The notes beneath the pieces were generated by a model, which worked only from the letters and a program-made list of their open reading frames with translations, made no database searches and was not told the DNA's origin. This document shows, piece after piece, positions 24,098-36,865 of a stretch of DNA of 64,000 nucleotides (the first letter of the stretch is position 1; every line of letters begins with the position of its first letter). Origin of the DNA: Bugulina stolonifera (lineage: Eukaryota; Bryozoa; Gymnolaemata; Cheilostomatida; Bugulidae); contig OW285191.1 of NCBI GenBank assembly GCA_935421135.1, positions 744,001 to 808,000 of the forward strand, given 5' to 3'. A program made the translations under genes and the position numbers.

Positions 24098-24325
24098 GTG
24101 ACTGAAACACATTGTTACAAACAGCAATTTGGTACAAAACACACTTAAAACTTATTTTCATGCAATATTGAACATCTTTTACTAGTTTACAAACTAATAA
24201 CTCAGGTGAATTTGTCAAAAATCACAATTTAGGCATTATGTTTCACGTTTGCAAAGTTGAATATTGCTTGCAAAGCCATGTTTTATTGACTTTCATTCAA
24301 ATTATGCAGTCTGAACATTGCAAAA
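24098..24325 (+). repeat. Monomer class C exemplar
   Basis: Diagnostic: GTGACT, CACTTAAAAC, TTATTTTCATGC, TAATAACTCAGG, CAATTTAGGC, CACGTTTGC, TTGACTTTC, CAGTCTGAAC. Copies at 611 and 15888 have GATTTTC. It usually sits between B and A. Confidence 0.93.
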
Positions 24326-24553
24326 GTGACTGAAACACATTGTTACAAACAGCAATTTGGTACAAAACACACTTAAAACTTACTTTCATGCCATATTGAA
24401 CATCTTTTACTAGTTTACAAACTAATAACTCAAGTGAATTGGTCAAAAATCGCAAATTTGACATTATGTTTCATGTTTACAAAGTTGAATATTGCTTGCA
24501 AAGCCATGTTTTATTGATTTTCATTCAAATTATGCAGTCTGAACATTGCAAAA
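24326..24553 (+). repeat. Monomer class A exemplar
   Basis: Diagnostic: GTGACT, CACTTAAAAC, GCCATATTG, TAATAACTCAAG, GAATTGGTC, ATCGCAAATTTGAC (or ATCACAAAT in a sub-form), CATGTTTACAAAG, GTTGAATATTGC, CAGTCTGAAC. GCCATATTG is shared only with Q and Q' and some hybrids. The CG and CA sub-forms alternate by context: the CG form precedes D, the CA form precedes B. Confidence 0.92.
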
Positions 24554-26605
24554 GTGAGTGAAACACATTGTTACAAACAGCAATTTGGTACAAAACACAC
24601 TGAAAACTTACTTTCATGCAATATTGAACATCTTCTACTAGTTTACAAACTAATATCTCAGGTGAATTTGTCAAAAATCACAATTTTGGCATTATGTTTC
24701 ACGTTTGCAAAGTTGAATATTGCTTGCAAAGCCATGTTTTATTGACTTTCATTCAAATTATGCAGTCTGAACATTGCAAAAGTGACTGAAACACATTGTT
24801 ACAAACAGCAATTTGGTACAAAACACACTTAAAACTTATTTTCATGCAATATTGAACATCTTTTACTAGTTTACAAACTAAAAACTCAAGTGAATTTGTC
24901 AAAAATCACAAATTTGACATTATGTTTCATGTTTGCAAAGTTAAATATTGTATGCAAAGTCATGTTTTATTGATTTTCATTCAAATTATGCATTCTTAAC
25001 ATTGCAAAAGTGACTGAAACACATTGTTACAAACAGCAATTTGGTACAAAACACACTGAAAACTTACTTTCATGCAATAATAAACATCTTTTACTAGTTT
25101 ACAAACTAAGAACTCAGGTGAATTTGTTAAAAATCACAATTTTGACATTATGTATCACGTTTGCAAAGTTGAATATTGCTTGCAAAGCCATGTTTTTTTG
25201 ATTTTCAATCAAATTATGCATTTTGAACGTTGCAAAAGTGACTGAAACACATTGTTACAAACAGCAATTTGGTACAAAACACAATGAAAACTTACTTTCA
25301 TGCAATATTGAAGATCTTTTACTAGTTTACAAACGAATAATTCAAGTGAATTTGTCAAAAATCACAAATTTGCCATTATGTTTCATATTTACAAAGTTGA
25401 ATATTGCATGCAAAGTCATGTTTTATTGATTTTCATTCAGATTATGCATTCTTAACATTGCAAAAGTAACTGAAACGCATTGTTACAAACAGCAATTTGG
25501 TACAAAACACACTGAAAACTTACTTTCATGCAATATTGAACGTCTTTTACTAGTTAACAAACTAATAACTCAAGTGAATTGGTCAAAAATCACAAATTTG
25601 ACATTATGTTTCATGTTTGCAAAGTTAAATATTGTATGCAAAGTCATGTTTTATTGATTTTCATTCAAATTATGCATTCTGAACATTGCAAAAGTGACTG
25701 AAACACATTGTTACAAACAGCAATTTGGTACAAAACACACTGAAAACTTACTTTCATGCAATATTGAACATCTTCTACTAGTTTACAAACTAATAACTCA
25801 AGTGAATTGGTCAAAAATCACAAATTTGACATTATGTTTCATGTTTACAAAGTTGAATATTGCTTGCAAAGCCATGTTTTATTGATTTTCATTCAAATTA
25901 TGCAGTCTGAACATTGCAAAAGTGAGTGAAACACATTGTTACAAACAGCAATTTGGTACAAAACACACTTAAAACTTACTTTCATGCAATATTGAACATC
26001 TTTTACTAGTTTACAAACTAAAAACTCAAGTGAATTTGTCAAAAATCACAAATTTGACATTATGTTTCATGTTTGCAAAGTTAAATATTGTATGCAAAGT
26101 CATGTTTTATTGATTTTCATTCAAATTATGCTTTCCTAACATTGCAAAAGTGACTGAAACACATTGTTACAAACAGCAATTTGGTACAAAACACACTTAA
26201 AACTTATTTTCATGCAATATTGAACATCTTTTACTAGTTTACAAACTAATAACTCAGGTGAATTTGTCAAAAATCACAATTTAGGCATTATGTTTCACGT
26301 TTGCAAAGTTGAATATTGCTTGCAAAGCCATGTTTTATTGACTTTCATTCAAATTATGCAGTCTGAACATTGCAAAAGTGACTGAAACACATTGTTACAA
26401 ACAGCAATTTGGTACAAAACACACTTAAAACTTACTTTCATGCCATATTGAACATCTTTTACTAGTTTACAAACTAAAAACTCAAGTGAATTTGTCAAAA
26501 ATCACAAATTTGACATTATGTTTCATGTTTGCAAAGTTAAATATTGTATGCAAAGTCATGTTTTATTGATTTTCATTCAAATTATGCATTCTTAACATTG
26601 CAAAA
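24554..26605 (+). repeat. Marked 9-mer, copy 1 (G/H fusion, A/E end)
   Basis: Order: D E F G/H I J B C A/E-hybrid. The G monomer at 25238 switches to the H tail (CATTCAGATTATG, ATTCTTAAC), deleting one monomer length exactly. B carries GCTTTCC. The last monomer (26378) starts like A (GCCATATTG) and ends like E (TAAAAACTC, ATTCTTAAC) and leads into F, so A, D and E have collapsed into one. Confidence 0.92.
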
Positions 26606-28201
26606 GTGACTGAAACACATTGTTACAAACAGCAATTTGGTACAAAACACACTGAAAACTTACTTTCATGCAATAATAAACATCTTTTACTAGTTTACAA
26701 ACTAAGAACTCAGGTGAATTTGTTAAAAATCACAATTTTGACATTATGTATCACGTTTGCAAAGTTGAATATTGCTTGCAAAGCCATGTTTTTTTGATTT
26801 TCAATCAAATTATGCATTTTGAACGTTGCAAAAGTGACTGAAACACATTGTTACAAACAGCAATTTGGTACAAAACACAATGAAAACTTACTTTCATGCA
26901 ATATTGAAGATCTTTTACTAGTTTACAAACGAATAATTCAAGTGAATTTGTCAAAAATCACAAATTTGCCATTATGTTTCATATTTACAAAGTTGAATAT
27001 TGCATGCAAAGTCATGTTTTATTGATTTTCATTCAAATTATGCATTCTGAACATTGCAAAAGTGACTGAAAGACATTGTTACAAAATGCAATTTGGTACA
27101 AAACACACTGAAAACTTACTTTCATGCAATATTGAACATATTTTACTAGTTTAGAAACGAATAATACAAGTGAATTTGTCAAAAATCACAAATTTGACAT
27201 TATGTTTCATGTTTACAAAGTTGAATGTTGCATGCAAAAAACTGTTTTATTGATTTTCATTCAGATTATGCATTCTTAACATTGCAAAAGTAACTGAAAC
27301 GCATTGTTACAAACAGCAATTTGGTACAAAACACACTGAAAACTTACTTTCATGCAATATTGAACGTCTTTTACTAGTTAACAAACTAATAACTCAAGTG
27401 AATTGGTCAAAAATCACAAATTTGACATTATGTTTCATGTTTGCAAAGTTAAATATTGTATGCAAAGTCATGTTTTATTGATTTTCATTCAAATTATGCA
27501 TTCTGAACATTGCAAAAGTGACTGAAACACATTGTTACAAACAGCAATTTGGTACAAAACACACTGAAAACTTACTTTCATGCAATATTGAACATCTTCT
27601 ACTAGTTTACAAACTAATAACTCAAGTGAATTGGTCAAAAATCACAAATTTGACATTATGTTTCATGTTTACAAAGTTGAATATTGCTTGCAAAGCCATG
27701 TTTTATTGATTTTCATTCAAATTATGCAGTCTGAACATTGCAAAAGTGAGTGAAACACATTGTTACAAACAGCAATTTGGTACAAAACACACTTAAAACT
27801 TACTTTCATGCAATATTGAACATCTTTTACTAGTTTACAAACTAAAAACTCAAGTGAATTTGTCAAAAATCACAAATTTGACATTATGTTTCATGTTTGC
27901 AAAGTTAAATATTGTATGCAAAGTCATGTTTTATTGATTTTCATTCAAATTATGCATTCCTAACATTGCAAAAGTGACTGAAACACATTGTTACAAACAG
28001 CAATTTGGTACAAAACACACTTAAAACTTACTTTCATGCCATATTGAACATCTTTTACTAGTTTACAAACTAATAACTCAAGTGAATTGGTCAAAAATCG
28101 CAAATTTGACATTATGTTTCATGTTTACAAAGTTGAATATTGCTTGCAAAGCCATGTTTTATTGATTTTCATTCAAATTATGCAGTCTGAACATTGCAAA
28201 A
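26606..28201 (+). repeat. 10-mer HOR derivative, 7 monomers (C absent)
   Basis: Order: F G H I J B A. With the preceding A/E hybrid it stands for a unit without D and C. The missing C is shared with the unit at 19764, suggesting a common ancestor. Confidence 0.92.
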
Positions 28202-30481
28202 GTGAGTGAAACACATTGTTACAAACAGCAATTTGGTACAAAACACACTGAAAACTTACTTTCATGCAATATTGAACATCTTCTACTAGTTTACAAACTA
28301 ATATCTCAGGTGAATTTGTCAAAAATCACAATTTTGGCATTATGTTTCACGTTTGCAAAGTTGAATATTGCTTGCAAAGCCATGTTTTATTGACTTTCAT
28401 TCAAATTATGCAGTCTGAACATTGCAAAAGTGACTGAAACACATTGTTACAAACAGCAATTTGGTACAAAACACACTTAAAACTTATTTTCATGCAATAT
28501 TGAACATCTTTTACTAGTTTACAAACTAAAAACTCAAGTGAATTTGTCAAAAATCACAAATTTGACATTATGTTTCATGTTTGCAAAGTTAAATATTGTA
28601 TGCAAAGTCATGTTTTATTGATTTTCATTCAAATTATGCATTCTTAACATTGCAAAAGTGACTGAAACACATTGTTACAAACAGCAATTTGGTACAAAAC
28701 ACACTGAAAACTTACTTTCATGCAATAATAAACATCTTTTACTAGTTTACAAACTAAGAACTCAGGTGAATTTGTTAAAAATCACAATTTTGACATTATG
28801 TATCACGTTTGCAAAGTTGAATATTGCTTGCAAAGCCATGTTTTTTTGATTTTCAATCAAATTATGCATTTTGAACGTTGCAAAAGTGACTGAAACACAT
28901 TGTTACAAACAGCAATTTGGTACAAAACACAATGAAAACTTACTTTCATGCAATATTGAAGATCTTTTACTAGTTTACAAACGAATAATTCAAGTGAATT
29001 TGTCAAAAATCACAAATTTGCCATTATGTTTCATATTTACAAAGTTGAATATTGCATGCAAAGTCATGTTTTATTGATTTTCATTCAAATTATGCATTCT
29101 GAACATTGCAAAAGTGACTGAAAGACATTGTTACAAAATGCAATTTGGTACAAAACACACTGAAAACTTACTTTCATGCAATATTGAACATATTTTACTA
29201 GTTTAGAAACGAATAATACAAGTGAATTTGTCAAAAATCACAAATTTGACATTATGTTTCATGTTTACAAAGTTGAATGTTGCATGCAAAAAACTGTTTT
29301 ATTGATTTTCATTCAGATTATGCATTCTTAACATTGCAAAAGTAACTGAAACGCATTGTTACAAACAGCAATTTGGTACAAAACACACTGAAAACTTACT
29401 TTCATGCAATATTGAACGTCTTTTACTAGTTAACAAACTAATAACTCAAGTGAATTGGTCAAAAATCACAAATTTGACATTATGTTTCATGTTTGCAAAG
29501 TTAAATATTGTATGCAAAGTCATGTTTTATTGATTTTCATTCAAATTATGCATTCTGAACATTGCAAAAGTGACTGAAACACATTGTTACAAACAGCAAT
29601 TTGGTACAAAACACACTGAAAACTTACTTTCATGCAATATTGAACATCTTCTACTAGTTTACAAACTAATAACTCAAGTGAATTGGTCAAAAATCACAAA
29701 TTTGACATTATGTTTCATGTTTACAAAGTTGAATATTGCTTGCAAAGCCATGTTTTATTGATTTTCATTCAAATTATGCAGTCTGAACATTGCAAAAGTG
29801 AGTGAAACACATTGTTACAAACAGCAATTTGGTACAAAACACACTTAAAACTTACTTTCATGCAATATTGAACATCTTTTACTAGTTTACAAACTAAAAA
29901 CTCAAGTGAATTTGTCAAAAATCACAAATTTGACATTATGTTTCATGTTTGCAAAGTTAAATATTGTATGCAAAGTCATGTTTTATTGATTTTCATTCAA
30001 ATTATGCATTCCTAACATTGCAAAAGTGACTGAAACACATTGTTACAAACAGCAATTTGGTACAAAACACACTTAAAACTTATTTTCATGCAATATTGAA
30101 CATCTTTTACTAGTTTACAAACTAATAACTCAGGTGAATTTGTCAAAAATCACAATTTAGGCATTATGTTTCACGTTTGCAAAGTTGAATATTGCTTGCA
30201 AAGCCATGTTTTATTGACTTTCATTCAAATTATGCAGTCTGAACATTGCAAAAGTGACTGAAACACATTGTTACAAACAGCAATTTGGTACAAAACACAC
30301 TTAAAACTTACTTTCATGCCATATTGAACATCTTTTACTAGTTTACAAACTAATAACTCAAGTGAATTGGTCAAAAATCGCAAATTTGACATTATGTTTC
30401 ATGTTTACAAAGTTGAATATTGCTTGCAAAGCCATGTTTTATTGATTTTCATTCAAATTATGCAGTCTGAACATTGCAAAA
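28202..30481 (+). repeat. Canonical 10-mer HOR (2,280 bp), second intact copy
   Basis: Order D E F G H I J B C A, 10 x 228 with no indel. It matches the unit at 22274 at all diagnostic bases. Confidence 0.95.
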
Positions 30482-32533
30482 GTGAGTGAAACACATTGTT
30501 ACAAACAGCAATTTGGTACAAAACACACTGAAAACTTACTTTCATGCAATATTGAACATCTTCTACTAGTTTACAAACTAATATCTCAGGTGAATTTGTC
30601 AAAAATCACAATTTTGGCATTATGTTTCACGTTTGCAAAGTTGAATATTGCTTGCAAAGCCATGTTTTATTGACTTTCATTCAAATTATGCAGTCTGAAC
30701 ATTGCAAAAGTGACTGAAACACATTGTTACAAACAGCAATTTGGTACAAAACACACTTAAAACTTATTTTCATGCAATATTGAACATCTTTTACTAGTTT
30801 ACAAACTAAAAACTCAAGTGAATTTGTCAAAAATCACAAATTTGACATTATGTTTCATGTTTGCAAAGTTAAATATTGTATGCAAAGTCATGTTTTATTG
30901 ATTTTCATTCAAATTATGCATTCTTAACATTGCAAAAGTGACTGAAACACATTGTTACAAACAGCAATTTGGTACAAAACACACTGAAAACTTACTTTCA
31001 TGCAATAATAAACATCTTTTACTAGTTTACAAACTAAGAACTCAGGTGAATTTGTTAAAAATCACAATTTTGACATTATGTATCACGTTTGCAAAGTTGA
31101 ATATTGCTTGCAAAGCCATGTTTTTTTGATTTTCAATCAAATTATGCATTTTGAACGTTGCAAAAGTGACTGAAACACATTGTTACAAACAGCAATTTGG
31201 TACAAAACACAATGAAAACTTACTTTCATGCAATATTGAAGATCTTTTACTAGTTTACAAACGAATAATTCAAGTGAATTTGTCAAAAATCACAAATTTG
31301 CCATTATGTTTCATATTTACAAAGTTGAATATTGCATGCAAAGTCATGTTTTATTGATTTTCATTCAGATTATGCATTCTTAACATTGCAAAAGTAACTG
31401 AAACGCATTGTTACAAACAGCAATTTGGTACAAAACACACTGAAAACTTACTTTCATGCAATATTGAACGTCTTTTACTAGTTAACAAACTAATAACTCA
31501 AGTGAATTGGTCAAAAATCACAAATTTGACATTATGTTTCATGTTTGCAAAGTTAAATATTGTATGCAAAGTCATGTTTTATTGATTTTCATTCAAATTA
31601 TGCATTCTGAACATTGCAAAAGTGACTGAAACACATTGTTACAAACAGCAATTTGGTACAAAACACACTGAAAACTTACTTTCATGCAATATTGAACATC
31701 TTCTACTAGTTTACAAACTAATAACTCAAGTGAATTGGTCAAAAATCACAAATTTGACATTATGTTTCATGTTTACAAAGTTGAATATTGCTTGCAAAGC
31801 CATGTTTTATTGATTTTCATTCAAATTATGCAGTCTGAACATTGCAAAAGTGAGTGAAACACATTGTTACAAACAGCAATTTGGTACAAAACACACTTAA
31901 AACTTACTTTCATGCAATATTGAACATCTTTTACTAGTTTACAAACTAAAAACTCAAGTGAATTTGTCAAAAATCACAAATTTGACATTATGTTTCATGT
32001 TTGCAAAGTTAAATATTGTATGCAAAGTCATGTTTTATTGATTTTCATTCAAATTATGCTTTCCTAACATTGCAAAAGTGACTGAAACACATTGTTACAA
32101 ACAGCAATTTGGTACAAAACACACTTAAAACTTATTTTCATGCAATATTGAACATCTTTTACTAGTTTACAAACTAATAACTCAGGTGAATTTGTCAAAA
32201 ATCACAATTTAGGCATTATGTTTCACGTTTGCAAAGTTGAATATTGCTTGCAAAGCCATGTTTTATTGACTTTCATTCAAATTATGCAGTCTGAACATTG
32301 CAAAAGTGACTGAAACACATTGTTACAAACAGCAATTTGGTACAAAACACACTTAAAACTTACTTTCATGCCATATTGAACATCTTTTACTAGTTTACAA
32401 ACTAATAACTCAAGTGAATTGGTCAAAAATCGCAAATTTGACATTATGTTTCATGTTTACAAAGTTGAATATTGCTTGCAAAGCCATGTTTTATTGATTT
32501 TCATTCAAATTATGCAGTCTGAACATTGCAAAA
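30482..32533 (+). repeat. Marked 9-mer, copy 2 (G/H fusion)
   Basis: Order: D E F G/H I J B C A. It has the same G/H junction (31166) and the same GCTTTCC in B (near 32060) as the units at 24554 and 36866, but a normal A at the end. Confidence 0.93.
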
Positions 32534-33673
32534 GTGAGTGAAACACATTGTTACAAACAGCAATTTGGTACAAAACACACTGAAAACTTACTTTCATGCA
32601 ATATTGAACATCTTCTACTAGTTTACAAACTAATATCTCAGGTGAATTTGTCAAAAATCACAATTTTGGCATTATGTTTCACGTTTGCAAAGTTGAATAT
32701 TGCTTGCAAAGCCATGTTTTATTGACTTTCATTCAAATTATGCAGTCTGAACATTGCAAAAGTGACTGAAACACATTGTTACAAACAGCAATTTGGTACA
32801 AAACACACTTAAAACTTATTTTCATGCAATATTGAACATCTTTTACTAGTTTACAAACTAAAAACTCAAGTGAATTTGTCAAAAATCACAAATTTGACAT
32901 TATGTTTCATGTTTGCAAAGTTAAATATTGTATGCAAAGTCATGTTTTATTGATTTTCATTCAAATTATGCATTCTTAACATTGCAAAAGTGACTGAAAC
33001 ACATTGTTACAAACAGCAATTTGGTACAAAACACACTGAAAACTTACTTTCATGCAATAATAAACATCTTTTACTAGTTTACAAACTAAGAACTCAGGTG
33101 AATTTGTTAAAAATCACAATTTTGACATTATGTATCACGTTTGCAAAGTTGAATATTGCTTGCAAAGCCATGTTTTTTTGATTTTCAATCAAATTATGCA
33201 TTTTGAACGTTGCAAAAGTGACTGAAACACATTGTTACAAACAGCAATTTGGTACAAAACACAATGAAAACTTACTTTCATGCAATATTGAAGATCTTTT
33301 ACTAGTTTACAAACGAATAATTCAAGTGAATTTGTCAAAAATCACAAATTTGACATTATGTTTCATGTTTGCAAAGTTAAATATTGTATGCAAAGTCATG
33401 TTTTATTGATTTTCATTCAAATTATGCATTCCTAACATTGCAAAAGTGACTGAAACACATTGTTACAAACAGCAATTTGGTACAAAACACACTTAAAACT
33501 TACTTTCATGCCATATTGAACATCTTTTACTAGTTTACAAACTAATAACTCAAGTGAATTGGTCAAAAATCGCAAATTTGACATTATGTTTCATGTTTAC
33601 AAAGTTGAATATTGCTTGCAAAGCCATGTTTTATTGATTTTCATTCAAATTATGCAGTCTGAACATTGCAAAA
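32534..33673 (+). repeat. 10-mer HOR derivative, 5 monomers (G/B fusion)
   Basis: Order: D E F G/B A. The monomer at 33218 begins as G (TTGAAGATC, CAAACGAATAATTC) and ends as B (TTGACATTATG, GTTAAATATTGTATGC, ATTCCTAAC). H, I, J and C are absent. The monomer length is still 228. Confidence 0.93.
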
Positions 33674-35953
33674 GTGAGTGAAACACATTGTTACAAACAG
33701 CAATTTGGTACAAAACACACTGAAAACTTACTTTCATGCAATATTGAACATCTTCTACTAGTTTACAAACTAATATCTCAGGTGAATTTGTCAAAAATCA
33801 CAATTTTGGCATTATGTTTCACGTTTGCAAAGTTGAATATTGCTTGCAAAGCCATGTTTTATTGACTTTCATTCAAATTATGCAGTCTGAACATTGCAAA
33901 AGTGACTGAAACACATTGTTACAAACAGCAATTTGGTACAAAACACACTTAAAACTTATTTTCATGCAATATTGAACATCTTTTACTAGTTTACAAACTA
34001 AAAACTCAAGTGAATTTGTCAAAAATCACAAATTTGACATTATGTTTCATGTTTGCAAAGTTAAATATTGTATGCAAAGTCATGTTTTATTGATTTTCAT
34101 TCAAATTATGCATTCTTAACATTGCAAAAGTGACTGAAACACATTGTTACAAACAGCAATTTGGTACAAAACACACTGAAAACTTACTTTCATGCAATAA
34201 TAAACATCTTTTACTAGTTTACAAACTAAGAACTCAGGTGAATTTGTTAAAAATCACAATTTTGACATTATGTATCACGTTTGCAAAGTTGAATATTGCT
34301 TGCAAAGCCATGTTTTTTTGATTTTCAATCAAATTATGCATTTTGAACGTTGCAAAAGTGACTGAAACACATTGTTACAAACAGCAATTTGGTACAAAAC
34401 ACAATGAAAACTTACTTTCATGCAATATTGAAGATCTTTTACTAGTTTACAAACGAATAATTCAAGTGAATTTGTCAAAAATCACAAATTTGCCATTATG
34501 TTTCATATTTACAAAGTTGAATATTGCATGCAAAGTCATGTTTTATTGATTTTCATTCAAATTATGCATTCTGAACATTGCAAAAGTGACTGAAAGACAT
34601 TGTTACAAAATGCAATTTGGTACAAAACACACTGAAAACTTACTTTCATGCAATATTGAACATATTTTACTAGTTTAGAAACGAATAATACAAGTGAATT
34701 TGTCAAAAATCACAAATTTGACATTATGTTTCATGTTTACAAAGTTGAATGTTGCATGCAAAAAACTGTTTTATTGATTTTCATTCAGATTATGCATTCT
34801 TAACATTGCAAAAGTAACTGAAACGCATTGTTACAAACAGCAATTTGGTACAAAACACACTGAAAACTTACTTTCATGCAATATTGAACGTCTTTTACTA
34901 GTTAACAAACTACTAACTCAAGTGAATTGGTCAAAAATCACAAATTTGACATTATGTTTCATGTTTGCAAAGTTAAATATTGTATGCAAAGTCATGTTTT
35001 ATTGATTTTCATTCAAATTATGCATTCTGAACATTGCAAAAGTGACTGAAACACATTGTTACAAACAGCAATTTGGTACAAAACACACTGAAAACTTACT
35101 TTCATGCAATATTGAACATCTTCTACTAGTTTACAAACTAATAACTCAAGTGAATTGGTCAAAAATCACAAATTTGACATTATGTTTCATGTTTACAAAG
35201 TTGAATATTGCTTGCAAAGCCATGTTTTATTGATTTTCATTCAAATTATGCAGTCTGAACATTGCAAAAGTGAGTGAAACACATTGTTACAAACAGCAAT
35301 TTGGTACAAAACACACTTAAAACTTACTTTCATGCAATATTGAACATCTTTTACTAGTTTACAAACTAAAAACTCAAGTGAATTTGTCAAAAATCACAAA
35401 TTTGACATTATGTTTCATGTTTGCAAAGTTAAATATTGTATGCAAAGTCATGTTTTATTGATTTTCATTCAAATTATGCATTCCTAACATTGCAAAAGTG
35501 ACTGAAACACATTGTTACAAACAGCAATTTGGTACAAAACACACTTAAAACTTATTTTCATGCAATATTGAACATCTTTTACTAGTTTACAAACTAATAA
35601 CTCAGGTGAATTTGTCAAAAATCACAATTTAGGCATTATGTTTCACGTTTGCAAAGTTGAATATTGCTTGCAAAGCCATGTTTTATTGACTTTCATTCAA
35701 ATTATGCAGTCTGAACATTGCAAAAGTGACTGAAACACATTGTTACAAACAGCAATTTGGTACAAAACACACTTAAAACTTACTTTCATGCCATATTGAA
35801 CATCTTTTACTAGTTTACAAACTAATAACTCAAGTGAATTGGTCAAAAATCGCAAATTTGACATTATGTTTCATGTTTACAAAGTTGAATATTGCTTGCA
35901 AAGCCATGTTTTATTGATTTTCATTCAAATTATGCAGTCTGAACATTGCAAAA
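33674..35953 (+). repeat. Canonical 10-mer HOR (2,280 bp), third intact copy
   Basis: Order D E F G H I J B C A, 10 x 228. One private change noted: TACTAACTC in I near 34913. Confidence 0.95.
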
Positions 35954-36865
35954 GTGAGTGAAACACATTGTTACAAACAGCAATTTGGTACAAAACACAC
36001 TGAAAACTTACTTTCATGCAATATTGAACATCTTCTACTAGTTTACAAACTAATATCTCAGGTGAATTTGTCAAAAATCACAATTTTGGCATTATGTTTC
36101 ACGTTTGCAAAGTTGAATATTGCTTGCAAAGCCATGTTTTATTGACTTTCATTCAAATTATGCAGTCTGAACATTGCAAAAGTGACTGAAACACATTGTT
36201 ACAAACAGCAATTTGGTACAAAACACACTTAAAACTTATTTTCATGCAATATTGAACATCTTTTACTAGTTTACAAACTAAAAACTCAAGTGAATTTGTC
36301 AAAAATCACAAATTTGACATTATGTTTCATGTTTGCAAAGTTAAATATTGTATGCAAAGTCATGTTTTATTGATTTTCATTCAAATTATGCATTCTTAAC
36401 ATTGCAAAAGTGACTGAAACACATTGTTACAAACAGCAATTTGGTACAAAACACACTTAAAACTTATTTTCATGCAATATTGAACATCTTTTACTAGTTT
36501 ACAAACTAATAACTCAGGTGAATTTGTCAAAAATCACAATTTAGGCATTATGTTTCACGTTTGCAAAGTTGAATATTGCTTGCAAAGCCATGTTTTATTG
36601 ACTTTCATTCAAATTATGCAGTCTGAACATTGCAAAAGTGACTGAAACACATTGTTACAAACAGCAATTTGGTACAAAACACACTTAAAACTTACTTTCA
36701 TGCCATATTGAACATCTTTTACTAGTTTACAAACTAATAACTCAAGTGAATTGGTCAAAAATCGCAAATTTGACATTATGTTTCATGTTTACAAAGTTGA
36801 ATATTGCTTGCAAAGCCATGTTTTATTGATTTTCATTCAAATTATGCAGTCTGAACATTGCAAAA
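35954..36865 (+). repeat. 10-mer HOR derivative, 4 monomers
   Basis: Order: D E C A. E at 36182 runs directly into C at 36410, so F, G, H, I, J and B are missing. Each remaining monomer is 228 bases. Confidence 0.93.

Larger units (their letters stand above)
22274..24553 (+). repeat. Canonical 10-mer HOR (2,280 bp)
   Basis: Order: D E F G H I J B C A, ten distinct classes, exactly 10 x 228. It is used here as the reference unit; other intact copies start at 28202 and 33674. The ten classes are annotated singly below. Confidence 0.95.
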
